Positions 1 to 9,036 of a stretch of DNA of 64,000 bases are shown here, piece by piece. A program made the position numbers and the translations under genes. The stretch comes from SZUA-370 sp034003955 (lineage in GTDB: Bacteria; Spirochaetota; Spirochaetia; Treponematales; UBA12059). The notes under the pieces are model-generated. The model saw only the letters and a list, made by a program, of their open reading frames with translations, searched no databases and had not been told where the DNA came from. Each line of letters opens with the position of its first letter. Position 1 is the first letter of the stretch. Location: the NCBI GenBank assembly GCA_034003955.1, contig JAVEXO010000010.1, positions 1 to 64,000 of the forward strand, read 5' to 3'.

Positions 1-1039
1 CTACATAGAGATTGGCGAAGGCCTCTGGAAAGCCTTCTGGATGGCCGGCTACTATGCGCGACGAGCGAAACGCCAAGGGCAGTGTGCCTGGGCCGCGCGG
101 CGTCCTTGTCTCGGCCGGCGCGCCTAGAGGCTTGTATTCTAGCCTCTGGGGCGTCTCCTGCATCCATTCTATGCTGCCCTTGGAGCCGCTCACTCGTATT
201 CTAAGGCAATTCTCAACTCCAGCCGCCGCCTGGGTAACCCAGAAGCTTCCCCTTGCGCCGTTTGAAAACCGTAACATTGCCCCTGCGTAGTCATCTACTA
301 ATCGATTGGGCACGATGTGGCCTATGTCGGCGGCTACGGAGGCCACTTCAAGCCCAGAGACAAACCTGAGAAGGTTGTGGGCATGGGTGCCTATGTCACC
401 CATCACCAAAGAAGGGCCACTCCGCTGGGGATCGTATTTCCACATGCGTGGCTTTGAGAAGTCTATAGAAGAGCCTCCTGCGCCAGGCCCCGAATCGGAC
501 GCTCTTCCTCCCTGGACGTACTCAACCTGTACCAGCCGTATGTCGCCCAGCTGGCCTTCCTGGACCATGGCACGGGCCTGTCTGACCATGGGATAGCCTG
601 TGTAATTATGGGTAAGACAGAATATCAACCCGCTTTCTGTGACCTTGGCATAGAGGGCTTCTGCCTGTTCTAGCGTATTTGTCATTGGTTTATCACATAT
701 AACGTCCATGCCAGCGTCAAGAGCGGCCATGGCATAGCTGAAGTGGGTGTCGTTAGGTGTCATGATAGCGACGGCGTCGAGCCCGTCAGCGCGGTCGGCC
801 TCCTTGGTAAGCATCTCCTCGACGCTGCCATAGAGCCGGTCAGGCGCAAAGCCTAAGTCTTGGCCGCTTGCCCTGGCTTTTTCATCGTTGGATGAAAGAA
901 CGCCTGTTACTACCTCGTATCTATCATCAAGGCGGGCAGCCATGCGATGTACAGGCCCTATGAATGAACCTTCTCCGCCTCCTATAAGGGCTAGCCTCAG
1001 GCGCCTGCCGAGCATTGCAATAACAGGATTAAGGCTCAT
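1..1039 (-). CDS. Gfo/Idh/MocA-family NAD(P)-dependent dehydrogenase, 3' end cut by window
   Basis: I translated this from the reverse strand; it starts at ATG 1039 and stays open to the left edge (346 codons seen). The N-terminus has the dinucleotide-binding loop IGGGEGSFIGPVHRMAA, followed by TPNDTHFSYAMAAL and DVICDKPMTN, the conserved 'EKP'-type substrate/nicotinamide motif of Gfo/Idh/MocA oxidoreductases. A later segment reads MGDIGTHAHNLLRFV, with the GxHxxD-like catalytic region of the family. These enzymes oxidise or reduce sugars, inositols or related polyols in the cytoplasm; the substrate cannot be told here. The ATG overlaps the stop of the upstream gene (ATGA), so the two are co-transcribed. 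Confidence 0.9.
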   Translation of the reverse strand, partial: MSLNPVIAMLGRRLRLALIGGGEGSFIGPVHRMAARLDDRYEVVTGVLSSNDEKARASGQDLGFAPDRLYGSVEEMLTKEADRADGLDAVAIMTPNDTHFSYAMAALDAGMDVICDKPMTNTLEQAEALYAKVTESGLIFCLTHNYTGYPMVRQARAMVQEGQLGDIRLVQVEYVQGGRASDSGPGAGGSSIDFSKPRMWKYDPQRSGPSLVMGDIGTHAHNLLRFVSGLEVASVAADIGHIVPNRLVDDYAGAMLRFSNGARGSFWVTQAAAGVENCLRIRVSGSKGSIEWMQETPQRLEYKPLGAPAETRTPRGPGTLPLAFRSSRIVAGHPEGFPEAFANLYV

Positions 1040-2853
1040 TGGAGGCTCCCTTCTTGAGTGCCTTCAATCCATGGCATCAAATCGACTACGGCTCGTATGT
1101 CATTGGCTCCTAGTCCAAGCCCCATACCCATAGTACCCGGTGTTGCTTCCAACCATGACAGAATTCCTGTCAGGTCCTTGCTATTGAAAGGAAGGGGAAG
1201 CTTCTCGGCTGGTAGTACCTTGAGCAGTATTCTGGCCAGTGCCTTAGTGGACAGATACTGCAGGGCTATGGCATCCGCTGGTGCGCCAGAGTTGAGCGCC
1301 ATGAATGCAGCATCCTGACGCAGGCTCTTGCGCGCCCCATCACGGATGGCGGTCTTAGCCACGACTTGTGGGGAGTCAAAGCCGAGGTAGACCTTATCGT
1401 CCTTATAGACGTAGACTAGTGGTGGTAGCTTGTCGATCTTTGAACCGTCTCCCCGTTTCAATACATAGCTGTACCTATCATAGGGAAGTCTCTCTACGAG
1501 ACCCTTGACCCTGTCGATGCTTAACGACATATCGGAGTCAGACAGAAGTTCTGCAAATCCTGGGTCGTCTAATAATGCCATCACAGAATCCCCGGCCTCA
1601 CGGAACGCCTGTCTGTCCTTTAATTGAAGAGTACCAGAAAAACTAAAACCAAGACTTTTGATAACTTGGGCTAGAGCCTCCTCCTCGCCTGATTCAAACT
1701 CTGAGGTAAGCTTTTTAAAGAGCTCCTTGGATGGATCGAAGTCGATCGAGAAGCCGCCATTCATTCCAGACGAGGCGGCAAAGGCATTAAAAGAGGTCGT
1801 AATGCTGCTAGACAGGCTTGAGTCTGAGAATAACTTGGTATAGAACGTCTTAAGAAGTGGTGCAGACCAATCCTGAGGCAGCGACCACGCGGCTGAGAGC
1901 ATCGAGTCGGCTTCGCAATACTGCAGATAGGGTAGGGTCTTGTCACCGCTCGAAGCAGAAGCGGCAAGATCGGCCAGCGTGCTGCCATGCTTCAGGTCGG
2001 CCACTAGCCGTATCCAGGCGTGCTCCGCCTGGACGGTCAGAGAAAAACGCAGTGTCTTTAACTCAGAAAGACCATTTGTAATGGCATCCTCTACCAGTCC
2101 TTCCAGTTTCTCTTCAGAAGTATCTCCACTGTCATCGCTGTGTGCTCGTCTCGAGTTGTCCAGTAGGTTTGGCTCATATTCGTCCCCACTAAGGCCAACA
2201 TTGCCGCCCGATCCATACAGGAACGGAGCAAGTTTTTTAAGGTAGCTCTCTTCATCGTGGGCGTCGGCCCATAGTACCAGGCTCGCTGGGTCATAGCCGG
2301 CCAATGCTGCAAGGTCAATGGTAGGTACGGATCCATATTCTGGGGCGACCAGGCCTTCTGTGCCTAGAACAAGGTAGCCGGGATAATCACTAGCAATGCT
2401 CAAGTCAACTACCGAGTCTCCAGCCATATCGGCTAAAGCAACGTGAAGACGGGACAAGTCTGTCGGGGAGAGACCTGGCAGAAGGGGGATGAACACGAGG
2501 GCACGAGGCTCCGTGTCGGCACCGGGAAAAAGTGCGACCAGGAATCGACGAGAAAGCTGTATATATTTTTTTAAGGCGCTGATGCCCTGACTGGAGCCAT
2601 CGTTTGCGGGCTTGAGCATAGATTCAAGAGCGTCTGATAACGAGTTTGCCTGCTTTTCTAGTCCGGCATTCCTTAAAAATCCCATAGTGTTGCCAATAAG
2701 CAGCTCGGGATTTCCTACGGTCATGACGGCTAGGGCTCCTGTAGGAACCAGAGCCAAGGCATCGAGGGGTGGCTCGGGTGTGGCTCCTAGCAGAAGCATT
2801 GATGATAGGACGATGGTAGCCAAGAGCATGTATCTTCGTGGTACGCGCAACAT
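1036..2853 (-). CDS. exported protein of unknown function
   Basis: The 605-residue product starts at ATG 2853, which has GAGGAG just upstream; an in-frame extension further upstream lacks a ribosome site. Residues 1-22 form a signal peptide (basic MLRVPRRY, then a hydrophobic stretch ending LLLGA), so it is probably periplasmic or surface-located. There is no lipobox cysteine. The rest is a mixed alpha/beta protein with no catalytic motif I recognise. The general look (opening LALVPTGALAVMTVGNPE, later repeats of similar length) recalls the DUF3352-type exported proteins, but this is only an impression. It is the first gene of a two-gene unit with the downstream Gfo/Idh dehydrogenase. Confidence 0.75.
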   Translation of the reverse strand: MLRVPRRYMLLATIVLSSMLLLGATPEPPLDALALVPTGALAVMTVGNPELLIGNTMGFLRNAGLEKQANSLSDALESMLKPANDGSSQGISALKKYIQLSRRFLVALFPGADTEPRALVFIPLLPGLSPTDLSRLHVALADMAGDSVVDLSIASDYPGYLVLGTEGLVAPEYGSVPTIDLAALAGYDPASLVLWADAHDEESYLKKLAPFLYGSGGNVGLSGDEYEPNLLDNSRRAHSDDSGDTSEEKLEGLVEDAITNGLSELKTLRFSLTVQAEHAWIRLVADLKHGSTLADLAASASSGDKTLPYLQYCEADSMLSAAWSLPQDWSAPLLKTFYTKLFSDSSLSSSITTSFNAFAASSGMNGGFSIDFDPSKELFKKLTSEFESGEEEALAQVIKSLGFSFSGTLQLKDRQAFREAGDSVMALLDDPGFAELLSDSDMSLSIDRVKGLVERLPYDRYSYVLKRGDGSKIDKLPPLVYVYKDDKVYLGFDSPQVVAKTAIRDGARKSLRQDAAFMALNSGAPADAIALQYLSTKALARILLKVLPAEKLPLPFNSKDLTGILSWLEATPGTMGMGLGLGANDIRAVVDLMPWIEGTQEGSLQ

Positions 2854-3007
2854 GGTAGTCTCCTCGTTTAAGCTATCCTGGAGATGTTCAATGCCACCTA
2901 GGATAGAGCAATAGGGCGAGCGTATCCAGCGCCGTGCTAAACGGTACACAAAGTGCCTGTAGAATAGTGATACAGAAAAAGAAACACTAAACAATAAAAG
3001 GTAAAAT

Positions 3008-3016
3008 TGGTATACT
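3008..3016 (+). promoter_or_regulatory. extended -10 promoter of the dehydrogenase gene
   Basis: TGG followed by TATACT (TGn extended -10) lies about 150 bases upstream of the pruA start. No good -35 is seen 17 bases upstream, as is usual for extended -10 promoters. Confidence 0.5.
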
Positions 3017-3026
3017 GATATATCAG
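3015..3026. promoter_or_regulatory. 12-base palindrome, possible operator
   Basis: CTGATATATCAG is a perfect palindrome that overlaps the end of the -10 box and the expected transcription start of pruA. A repressor site is an inference from position and symmetry only. Confidence 0.35.
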
Positions 3027-3167
3027 ATGGTTTACTAAAGCCATCATACTTCGAGCTCCTGCCTTCCTACAGCTATCACCCGTAACAGGCGGGTTAGCCA
3101 TGGAGAGGAGCCGATGGGCCGCACCCGAAAGAGCGCGACCTCCCGCTACCTTGGAAAGGAGTATGAC

Positions 3168-4808
3168 ATGTACGATTCTATGCTCTATGGACAGGAGCCA
3201 AGTCCGACGCTTCCTGCCAATGAACCAGTTCGTTCTTACGAACCGGGGTCTCCCGAGCGGGTAGCCCTCGATTCTGAGCTACGGGCCATGGCCGCGTCTC
3301 CCATTGAAATCCCCCTGCTTATAGGCGGTAAGGAAGTGCGTACCGGTAGGCTCAAGGAGATACGCTCTCCGCATACGCGTTCGCTGGTTCTGGGACGATA
3401 TCACGAAGCGGGAGAAGCAGAGGCTCAGTTGGCCGCAGATGCCGCTGCCAAGGCGGCACTCGCCTGGTCTGAAACACCGTTCCAGGAACGAGCCGCCGTA
3501 TTCCGCAAGGCTGCCGAGCTCATAACACGTGGCTGGTGGAAGAAGCTCAACGCCTCGACCATGCTTGCCCAATCCAAGAATACCTATCAGGCTGAGATAG
3601 ATGCGACCTGCGAGACGGCCGATTTCTTGAGGATAAACCCTGCCCTGGCAGAGCGACTCTATGCAGAACAGCCCCGCTCCGGCCTAGGAGAGCGCAATAT
3701 AACAGACTACCGTCCTCTCGACGGCATCGTGTACGCCGTTACCCCATTCAATTTTACGGCCATTGCGGCCAATCTCCCCTCTGCCCCGGCCTTGATGGGC
3801 AATACCGTCGTCTGGAAACCGGCTTCTTCCTCGGTCCTATCCAACTGGTATGTCTATCGCCTGTTCGAGGCAGCAGGCCTGCCTCCTGGTGTCATCAACT
3901 TCCTGCCCGGATCGGCGCGTTCTATAAGCGCCGGCATGCTGTCCAGGCCCGACCTTGCCGGGCTCCATTTCACAGGATCTACCGAGGTGTTCAGGAGTCT
4001 CTGGAAAGGAGTGGCCGATAATCTTAGCCTGTATCGTAGCTATCCACGCCTGGTAGGAGAGACCGGTGGCAAGGATTTTATATTCGTGCATCCCGACGCT
4101 GATATGGACGCGGCAATAGCCGCCTGCGTCAGGGGTGCGTTCGAGTACCAGGGTCAGAAATGCTCTGCCGCATCACGTGTCTATGTGCCGCGTTCATCCT
4201 CCAGGGCCTTCATAGAAAGGCTGGCCACGGAGATGGCGGCTATACGTGTTGGAGCTCCTGACGATTACACAAACTTCGTCAATGCCGTCATAGATGAGGC
4301 CGCATTCGATACCATAGTTGGCTTCATAGAGCGAGCCCGCAAGAATCCGTCATGCAGGATAGTATCCGGAGGAACATATGACAAGACTGAAGGTTTCTTC
4401 ATAACTCCGACGCTTATAGAGAGCGACGATCCTCGTTCAGAAACAATGGCAGAGGAGATATTCGGCCCGGTGCTCACCCTCTATGCCTATGATGATTCAA
4501 ACATGGCTGCCGCCTACGAACTCGTAGACACGACATCTCCCTACGCTCTGACGGGAGCCATCTTTGCCAGAGACAGGGCCGACATCATCGAGGCCACCCG
4601 AGCCCTCCGGAATGCGGCAGGAAATTTCTACATTAACGACAAGCCTACGGGCGCAGTCGTGGGTAGACAGCCATTCGGTGGATCACGTGGATCGGGTACC
4701 AATGACAAGGCAGGGTCATTCCTCAACCTCGTCAGATGGACAAGCCCTCGTACTATAAAGGAAACATTTGCCCCGGTCAGCGATTGGCGCTATCCGTTCT
4801 TGGGGTAG
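3168..4808 (+). CDS. pruA: L-glutamate gamma-semialdehyde (1-pyrroline-5-carboxylate) dehydrogenase
   Basis: This cytoplasmic enzyme oxidises glutamate semialdehyde to glutamate with NAD+, the last step of proline (and arginine/ornithine) breakdown. The product is 546 residues, close to the usual 543 of the stand-alone P5C dehydrogenase family. It carries TPFNFTAIAANLPSAPALMG (NAD site), GLHFTGSTEVF, the general-base glutamate in VGETGGKDF and the nucleophilic cysteine in YQGQKCSAASR. The C-terminal half has EEIFGPVLTLY and QPFGGSRGSGTNDK. The start is ATG 3168, with GGAAAGGAG six bases upstream; an ATG at 3114 has no such site. Its 3' end overlaps the convergent ROK kinase by 19 bases. ProC, the opposite reaction's enzyme, is at 56.7-57.5 kb. 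Confidence 0.95.
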   Translation: MYDSMLYGQEPSPTLPANEPVRSYEPGSPERVALDSELRAMAASPIEIPLLIGGKEVRTGRLKEIRSPHTRSLVLGRYHEAGEAEAQLAADAAAKAALAWSETPFQERAAVFRKAAELITRGWWKKLNASTMLAQSKNTYQAEIDATCETADFLRINPALAERLYAEQPRSGLGERNITDYRPLDGIVYAVTPFNFTAIAANLPSAPALMGNTVVWKPASSSVLSNWYVYRLFEAAGLPPGVINFLPGSARSISAGMLSRPDLAGLHFTGSTEVFRSLWKGVADNLSLYRSYPRLVGETGGKDFIFVHPDADMDAAIAACVRGAFEYQGQKCSAASRVYVPRSSSRAFIERLATEMAAIRVGAPDDYTNFVNAVIDEAAFDTIVGFIERARKNPSCRIVSGGTYDKTEGFFITPTLIESDDPRSETMAEEIFGPVLTLYAYDDSNMAAAYELVDTTSPYALTGAIFARDRADIIEATRALRNAAGNFYINDKPTGAVVGRQPFGGSRGSGTNDKAGSFLNLVRWTSPRTIKETFAPVSDWRYPFLG

Positions 4809-5698
4809 TAGCGTGCCAGGGCGGCTGCGCCTAGGAGGCCAGAGTCTCCGCCCAAGCCAGGAGCCACGAGGAAGTCTGTCATGGAAGCGGGTGAGTCGAG
4901 GCGGGGCGTGTACCCTGAGAGTCTGGCTAACAGATGTTTCCTGACCAATGGTGCAAGTCCTGGCGCGGAGCCTATGCCTCCGCCCAGGACTATGCGCTCT
5001 GTTGCCAGCACATGGATAAAGGGTAGGAAGCCAGAGGCAAGGTAGCGAGCCTCAAGATCCCATGCCCGGTGCTCCACGGGGAGGTTCTCCGCCGGCACGC
5101 CCCAGCGTTCTGCCATGGCGGGACCCGAGGCCATGCCTTCCAGACAGGCACCGTGGAAGGGGCAGCGGCCAGCATAGTCGTCATCCGGCTCTCGTGGCAC
5201 CGGCACATGGCCAGTCTCCGGATGCCCCGCACCGTGCAACAGGCTGCCGTTGGATACGATACCGCCCCCGATGCCGGTGCCAACCGTGACGTATACATGG
5301 TCTGTAAGACCCATGGATGCTCCCCATAGGCCCTCCGCCAGGGCTGCTGCGTTGACGTCTGTATCTATGCACGCGTGGAGACCCAAAGCCTTCTTTAGTT
5401 CTAAAGGAAGATCGAAGCCTGCCCAGCCTGGTTTTGGAGTCGGGCCAATCCTGCCCCAGGCTCCATGGCCGTACCTTCCTGCCAGAGGACCGAACGAGGC
5501 GACGCCAAGAGCATCGGCCTGTCCATGCCTCTGGAAGGCCAGCTTAAACCATGAGGCTATCGCTGCTATCGTAGTTTTTGGGTCGCCCGTGGGAATGCGG
5601 GTCTTCTCCAGGATGACAGGTTTGGCTTCACCGGCTGAGTCCTCGAGGATGCCGAGCACAAACTTGGTGCCTCCTGCCTCGATTGCCGCTATTTTCAT
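4790..5698 (-). CDS. ROK-family sugar kinase, probable fructokinase
   Basis: This 302-residue cytoplasmic kinase probably makes fructose-6-phosphate from fructose and ATP. It opens with IEAGGTKFVLGI, the phosphate-binding loop of ROK fructokinases, and has VTVGTGIGGGIV and ATERIVLGGGIG. The ROK zinc site is clear: GHVPV, followed by CPFHGACLEGMASGPA. The 'EAGGTK' form and CPFHGxC motif are typical of the fructokinase (GmuE/ScrK-like) branch rather than glucokinases or NagC regulators, and there is no helix-turn-helix. It is probably co-transcribed behind the GNAT gene (5 bases apart). The ribosome-binding site is weak (AGAGTAG). Confidence 0.88.
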   Translation of the reverse strand: MKIAAIEAGGTKFVLGILEDSAGEAKPVILEKTRIPTGDPKTTIAAIASWFKLAFQRHGQADALGVASFGPLAGRYGHGAWGRIGPTPKPGWAGFDLPLELKKALGLHACIDTDVNAAALAEGLWGASMGLTDHVYVTVGTGIGGGIVSNGSLLHGAGHPETGHVPVPREPDDDYAGRCPFHGACLEGMASGPAMAERWGVPAENLPVEHRAWDLEARYLASGFLPFIHVLATERIVLGGGIGSAPGLAPLVRKHLLARLSGYTPRLDSPASMTDFLVAPGLGGDSGLLGAAALARYYPKNG

Positions 5699-5703
5699 GG
5701 TTG

Positions 5704-6216
5704 CTACTCTTTTGATACGTCGGATGCACCATGCTGCTTGTGTTCGGGAGCCTTTGGCATGGCGAGGGAAACAGACTTGACGTAGATGTAGTAATCGTTT
5801 TCAGGAGCGTAGAAGTCTGGAATATGGCCTATTGTCTGAAAGCCTGTGGACAGGAAGAAGTTGTCTCCGACAGCCTCCTCCTTGACTTGGGATGTTTCTA
5901 TACGTATGACAGAATAGCTTCCCTTCTCGAGTAGCCTTTCTTCAAGCAACTCTATGAGCCTGGGCCCCACCGCCTTGTTGCGGTAATCTCGACCTACCAC
6001 GAAGGCACGAACATCGTATGTAAAATCTGTATTGGGGGATCTGTAGTATAGACAGAAGCCGGCTAGCAGGGCGCCGTCTCTGAGCTCAATCAATTCAAAT
6101 GGTGCACCTGGGTTCTCTTTCCATGTGGCTAAGGCTTCCCTTAGAATATCCAGTTCTATGTCTCGGTATGCGCCTGTTTCAAGTGAAAGCAGCTCATATT
6201 CACGAATATTTATCAT
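5704..6216 (-). CDS. GNAT-family N-acetyltransferase
   Basis: The 170-residue product starts at ATG 6216, with AAGGA upstream; the longer reading to 6243 lacks a site. The core VRAFVVGRDYRNKAVGPRLI corresponds to the acetyl-CoA pyrophosphate-binding loop (motif A, R/Q-x-x-G-x-G/A), followed by a helix and the VIRIETS strand. FFLSTGFQTIGHIPDFY matches the typical 'FYxxxGF' tail of GNAT enzymes. The acceptor substrate cannot be predicted. It is the first gene of a short unit with the ROK kinase. Confidence 0.82.
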   Translation of the reverse strand: MINIREYELLSLETGAYRDIELDILREALATWKENPGAPFELIELRDGALLAGFCLYYRSPNTDFTYDVRAFVVGRDYRNKAVGPRLIELLEERLLEKGSYSVIRIETSQVKEEAVGDNFFLSTGFQTIGHIPDFYAPENDYYIYVKSVSLAMPKAPEHKQHGASDVSKE

Positions 6217-6646
6217 CTTGTTATTCCTTAAGCAAGCCCGCAATACCAGGCATTTTTAATGAGAATCCACCGCATACATGGTAAGCGTAGTTCAGGGCTT
6301 GGCTTTTTTAATATGCAAAACCAATCTCAAAAGCTATATCTTTTGAAATCGACTACACTTTTATTCTAGCCTATGATCTTGTAATTGTACACAAGAGAGC
6401 CTTTTTTACTGAGGATCGGCCCTGGAAGTTGGTTCATTGTCGAAATTGTTGAAACATACGGTGTATACTATGGTAATCCTGTGGCTCTTAGGCTTGCCTT
6501 TGGGTAGTGATGTTCAGGGCCAGGGAGACATTACATGTCAATGTATTTATGTTTTAGGCCGAAATATAATAAGAGCCAAAAATAAAATGGCTGTGGAAGC
6601 TTCTGTCGTGCATACGGTGGAAGCCCCAAGGCAAGGATGGATTAGC
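6217..6646. other. divergent intergenic region, AT-rich
   Basis: This region between the GNAT gene and the amidohydrolase is visibly richer in A and T than its surroundings. CTTGT (6378-6382) and ACAAG (6391-6395) form a short inverted repeat. The amidohydrolase frame stays open back to a TTG at 6437, and would encode a hydrophobic, signal-like start (YTMVILWLLGLPLG). There is no Shine-Dalgarno site for that TTG and no homology to the family start, so I treat it as noncoding. Confidence 0.5.
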
Positions 6647-7870
6647 ATGACGAGTTATTCGATCAAGAATGCCGACCTCGCGAGCGGTGACAGCATACAC
6701 AGAGGTGGCGCCGTATCAGTGCTCGGAAAAAATCTGACGAGTGACAAGGTGGTGGGACCGGTCTTTGATTTAAAGGGCGCATCCTTCATCTATCCGGCTC
6801 TTATAAACATCCATGATCACTTTAGAGGGAACTACCTTCCTCGGGTTGGTCCTAAGGATGATAAATTCTATCTTAACTGGGCGCCTTGGGATGCAGATCT
6901 CAAGTCGTCTCCAGTCTACGAAGAGCGATCTAATATAAATGTAGAACAGATGTATTTTCTGTCCGCGTATAAGAATCTGTTTTCAGGTGTGGCTACGGCT
7001 AACGACCATTTTCCCCATGAGATAAATGGTGCCTACCTTAAGCGGCTCCCCATCAGAGCCATAGAAGAGTATTCACTTTCCCATGAGTGTTCATCATTCG
7101 ATCTCCAATGGGGAGACGGCATAGAGATAGAGCATGCCTTGGCAGTTGAAAACAACTGGCCGTATATTACCCATCTTGAGGAGGGTTTCGATCCCGAATC
7201 ACAGGATGGTATCGGTATTCTGGAGCGACTCAAGTGCCTCGATTCACATTGCGTATTTATCCATTGCATAGGATTCTCTGAAGATGATATCAAGAAGACG
7301 GCTAAGGCCGGAGCGTCTATTTCATGGTGTCCCGCTTCAAACTACTTCATGTTCAACGTCACCTGCAAGATTAGAAAGATGCTCAAGGCCGGTATAAACG
7401 TGGCCATTGGTACCGATTCTTCGGCTACCGGTTCTGTTAATCTCCTGGCCGAGATGAAATATGCCCGTTCTGTATACCGTGACATGTATGGCGAGGATCT
7501 GTCGGCTAAGCTTCTTTTCGACATGGTGACCAGGAATCCGGCCAAGGCTTTCCGTATGGAGAAGCGCATCGGAGAACTGGAACCTGGCATGAATGCCGAT
7601 ATACTCATCATGAAGGCTAGGAAGGATGAGCCGTACGAGAATTTGGCGGCTGCATCCATGGAAGACATAGAATTCCTGTCTGTTGACGGTATGCCGGTGC
7701 TAGCCGATGAGCGATTCGTAGAACTGCTCCCAAAAAAGACAGAATACGAAGAGGTGGTCGTGGCCGGGCGGTCTCTGTTCGTCAAGGGCGCTCCGCTTAG
7801 TCTGTACAGGGGAATCAGGGATGCGCTTGGCTTCAAAAAGCGCCTTGATTATCTTCCGTTCGATTGTTGA
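6647..7870 (+). CDS. amidohydrolase-superfamily deaminase/hydrolase (ATZ/TRZ-like)
   Basis: The 407-residue product is a metal-dependent hydrolase of the cytosine deaminase/chlorohydrolase (SsnA, TrzN) branch. The start ATG 6647 has AAGGA upstream and gives the family's usual opening strand. Metal-site motifs appear in order: the HxH pair in NIHDHFRG, the His in YITHLEEG, the His in VFIHCIGF, and the Asp in IGTDSSATG. SWCPASNYFMFN is a hallmark of the ATZ/TRZ group. The C-terminus has the usual GELEPGMNADILIM beta-domain return. Substrate is unknown; nucleobase- or guanidine-type compounds are typical. It stands alone, flanked by noncoding DNA on both sides. Confidence 0.85.
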   Translation: MTSYSIKNADLASGDSIHRGGAVSVLGKNLTSDKVVGPVFDLKGASFIYPALINIHDHFRGNYLPRVGPKDDKFYLNWAPWDADLKSSPVYEERSNINVEQMYFLSAYKNLFSGVATANDHFPHEINGAYLKRLPIRAIEEYSLSHECSSFDLQWGDGIEIEHALAVENNWPYITHLEEGFDPESQDGIGILERLKCLDSHCVFIHCIGFSEDDIKKTAKAGASISWCPASNYFMFNVTCKIRKMLKAGINVAIGTDSSATGSVNLLAEMKYARSVYRDMYGEDLSAKLLFDMVTRNPAKAFRMEKRIGELEPGMNADILIMKARKDEPYENLAAASMEDIEFLSVDGMPVLADERFVELLPKKTEYEEVVVAGRSLFVKGAPLSLYRGIRDALGFKKRLDYLPFDC

Positions 7871-7879
7871 CGATCGGCA

Positions 7880-7908
7880 TGGCTTGATAGCTTTTTATAT
7901 ACTATAAT
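7880..7908 (+). promoter_or_regulatory. sigma-70-like promoter upstream of the CNB-TPR gene
   Basis: A perfect -10 TATAAT (7903-7908) is preceded, at 17 bases, by a weak -35 TGGCTT (7880-7885). It would drive the two cyclic-nucleotide-binding genes. Confidence 0.45.
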
Positions 7909-7965
7909 TGGCACGCAGCCTGTGGTAATGAGATTTGGCTGTAATCCAGGAGTAATGAGGAAACG

Positions 7966-9033
7966 ATGCCCAAGGTAGGGACATACCGCGCTAACTCAGT
8001 TATTTACTTCCAGGGAGATCAGGGAGACAGGATCTTCGTTCTCCAACGCGGCAAGGTGAGCCTTAACTACAACGACATCGAGACAGGCAAACTGATCCGG
8101 GAAATAATCCAGACCGGGGAGTTTTTCGGTGTTAAAAGCGCCCTGGGACGCTATCCACGAGAAGAAAACGCCGTAGTGCTTGAAGATGCCAACGTATTGG
8201 CCTTTACCGTAGCCGAGTTTGAAGCCTTCTCCATGTCCAATACCAGGATAATTATAAAGATGCTCAAGGTGTTCTCCAACCAGCTTAGGCACATCCACAA
8301 GCAGGTAGAGAACCTGATGGAGAACCCCAGCGCCGTCAATTCCGAGATGGGCCTTTTTAAAACAGGAGAATATTACCTTCGGAGTAGGATGTACTCACAG
8401 GCACGCTATGTCCTGGGTCGTTACCTTACCTACTACCCTGCCGGCAAGATGACTGAACAGGCAGGACATTACCTGGAAACCGCCGAGGCTTCGTTGGCCA
8501 GGTATGGTGACGGCAAGGGTCCCGCCCCACTTGCAGGTGCGAGTCTCGCCTCCCCATCTAGTTCCCATACACAGGCGCCTCATGATGCCCCGATACCGTC
8601 GGCCTCGCCGGTGCAGACGGCCAGACCATCAGAAGGTGCTGGCCTTTCTGATGTTGCTAAAGACTACTACAATGCCGTCAGCCTGTTCTCTCAGGAGAGG
8701 TACCAGGATGCTCTCAAGGCTCTTAAGACCATTGTAGATGCGGCAGAGGATTCTGAATATGTTGGCAAGGCTCAATTTGATATGGGCCGCTGCCTTTTTG
8801 CCCTCAGTCAGTGGGATCTTGCCATCAAGCATTTCACCAGCATAGTCCAGAGTGCGCCCAAGCATCCCGACATGGCAGACATCCTGTACATCATGGGCCA
8901 GTCATGGGATAAGAAGGGCGACAGGGAGAAAGCCAAAGCCTTCTTTAAAAAGGTTCTGTCGATGCCGGGAGACGAGGACTCGAGCGCGCGCATCAAGGCA
9001 AAAAAAACGCTTAATGCGTTGGGAGGCGCGTAA
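7966..9033 (+). CDS. cyclic-nucleotide-binding-like domain fused to TPR repeats
   Basis: This 355-residue protein has a cNMP-binding-type beta barrel at residues 1-115 (VIYFQGDQGDRIFVLQRGKV is the usual opening), a Pro/Ser/Ala-rich linker around 175-210, and TPR-type helical repeats at about 215-350 (YYNAVSLFSQERYQDALKAL and two further units). The phosphate-binding cassette looks degenerate: GEFFGVKSAL then PREENA, rather than FGE...RxA. It may therefore not bind a cyclic nucleotide. There is no DNA-binding domain and no signal peptide, so a cytoplasmic scaffold or sensor role is likely. The gene lies three bases before a second CNB gene. Confidence 0.82.
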   Translation: MPKVGTYRANSVIYFQGDQGDRIFVLQRGKVSLNYNDIETGKLIREIIQTGEFFGVKSALGRYPREENAVVLEDANVLAFTVAEFEAFSMSNTRIIIKMLKVFSNQLRHIHKQVENLMENPSAVNSEMGLFKTGEYYLRSRMYSQARYVLGRYLTYYPAGKMTEQAGHYLETAEASLARYGDGKGPAPLAGASLASPSSSHTQAPHDAPIPSASPVQTARPSEGAGLSDVAKDYYNAVSLFSQERYQDALKALKTIVDAAEDSEYVGKAQFDMGRCLFALSQWDLAIKHFTSIVQSAPKHPDMADILYIMGQSWDKKGDREKAKAFFKKVLSMPGDEDSSARIKAKKTLNALGGA

Positions 9034-9036
9034 GCC

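Larger units (their letters stand above)
2854..3167. other. divergent intergenic region between exported protein and pruA
   Basis: This stretch has no credible gene. It carries an extended -10 promoter for pruA, a 12-base perfect palindrome over its start site (both listed separately), and a GATGG/CCATC inverted repeat at about 3026-3046. An in-frame extension of pruA to 3114 exists but lacks a ribosome-binding site. Confidence 0.6.

Noticed and set aside
5250..5780. 176-codon plus-strand frame over the ROK kinase
   Set aside because: No motifs; the ROK gene on the minus strand is certain.
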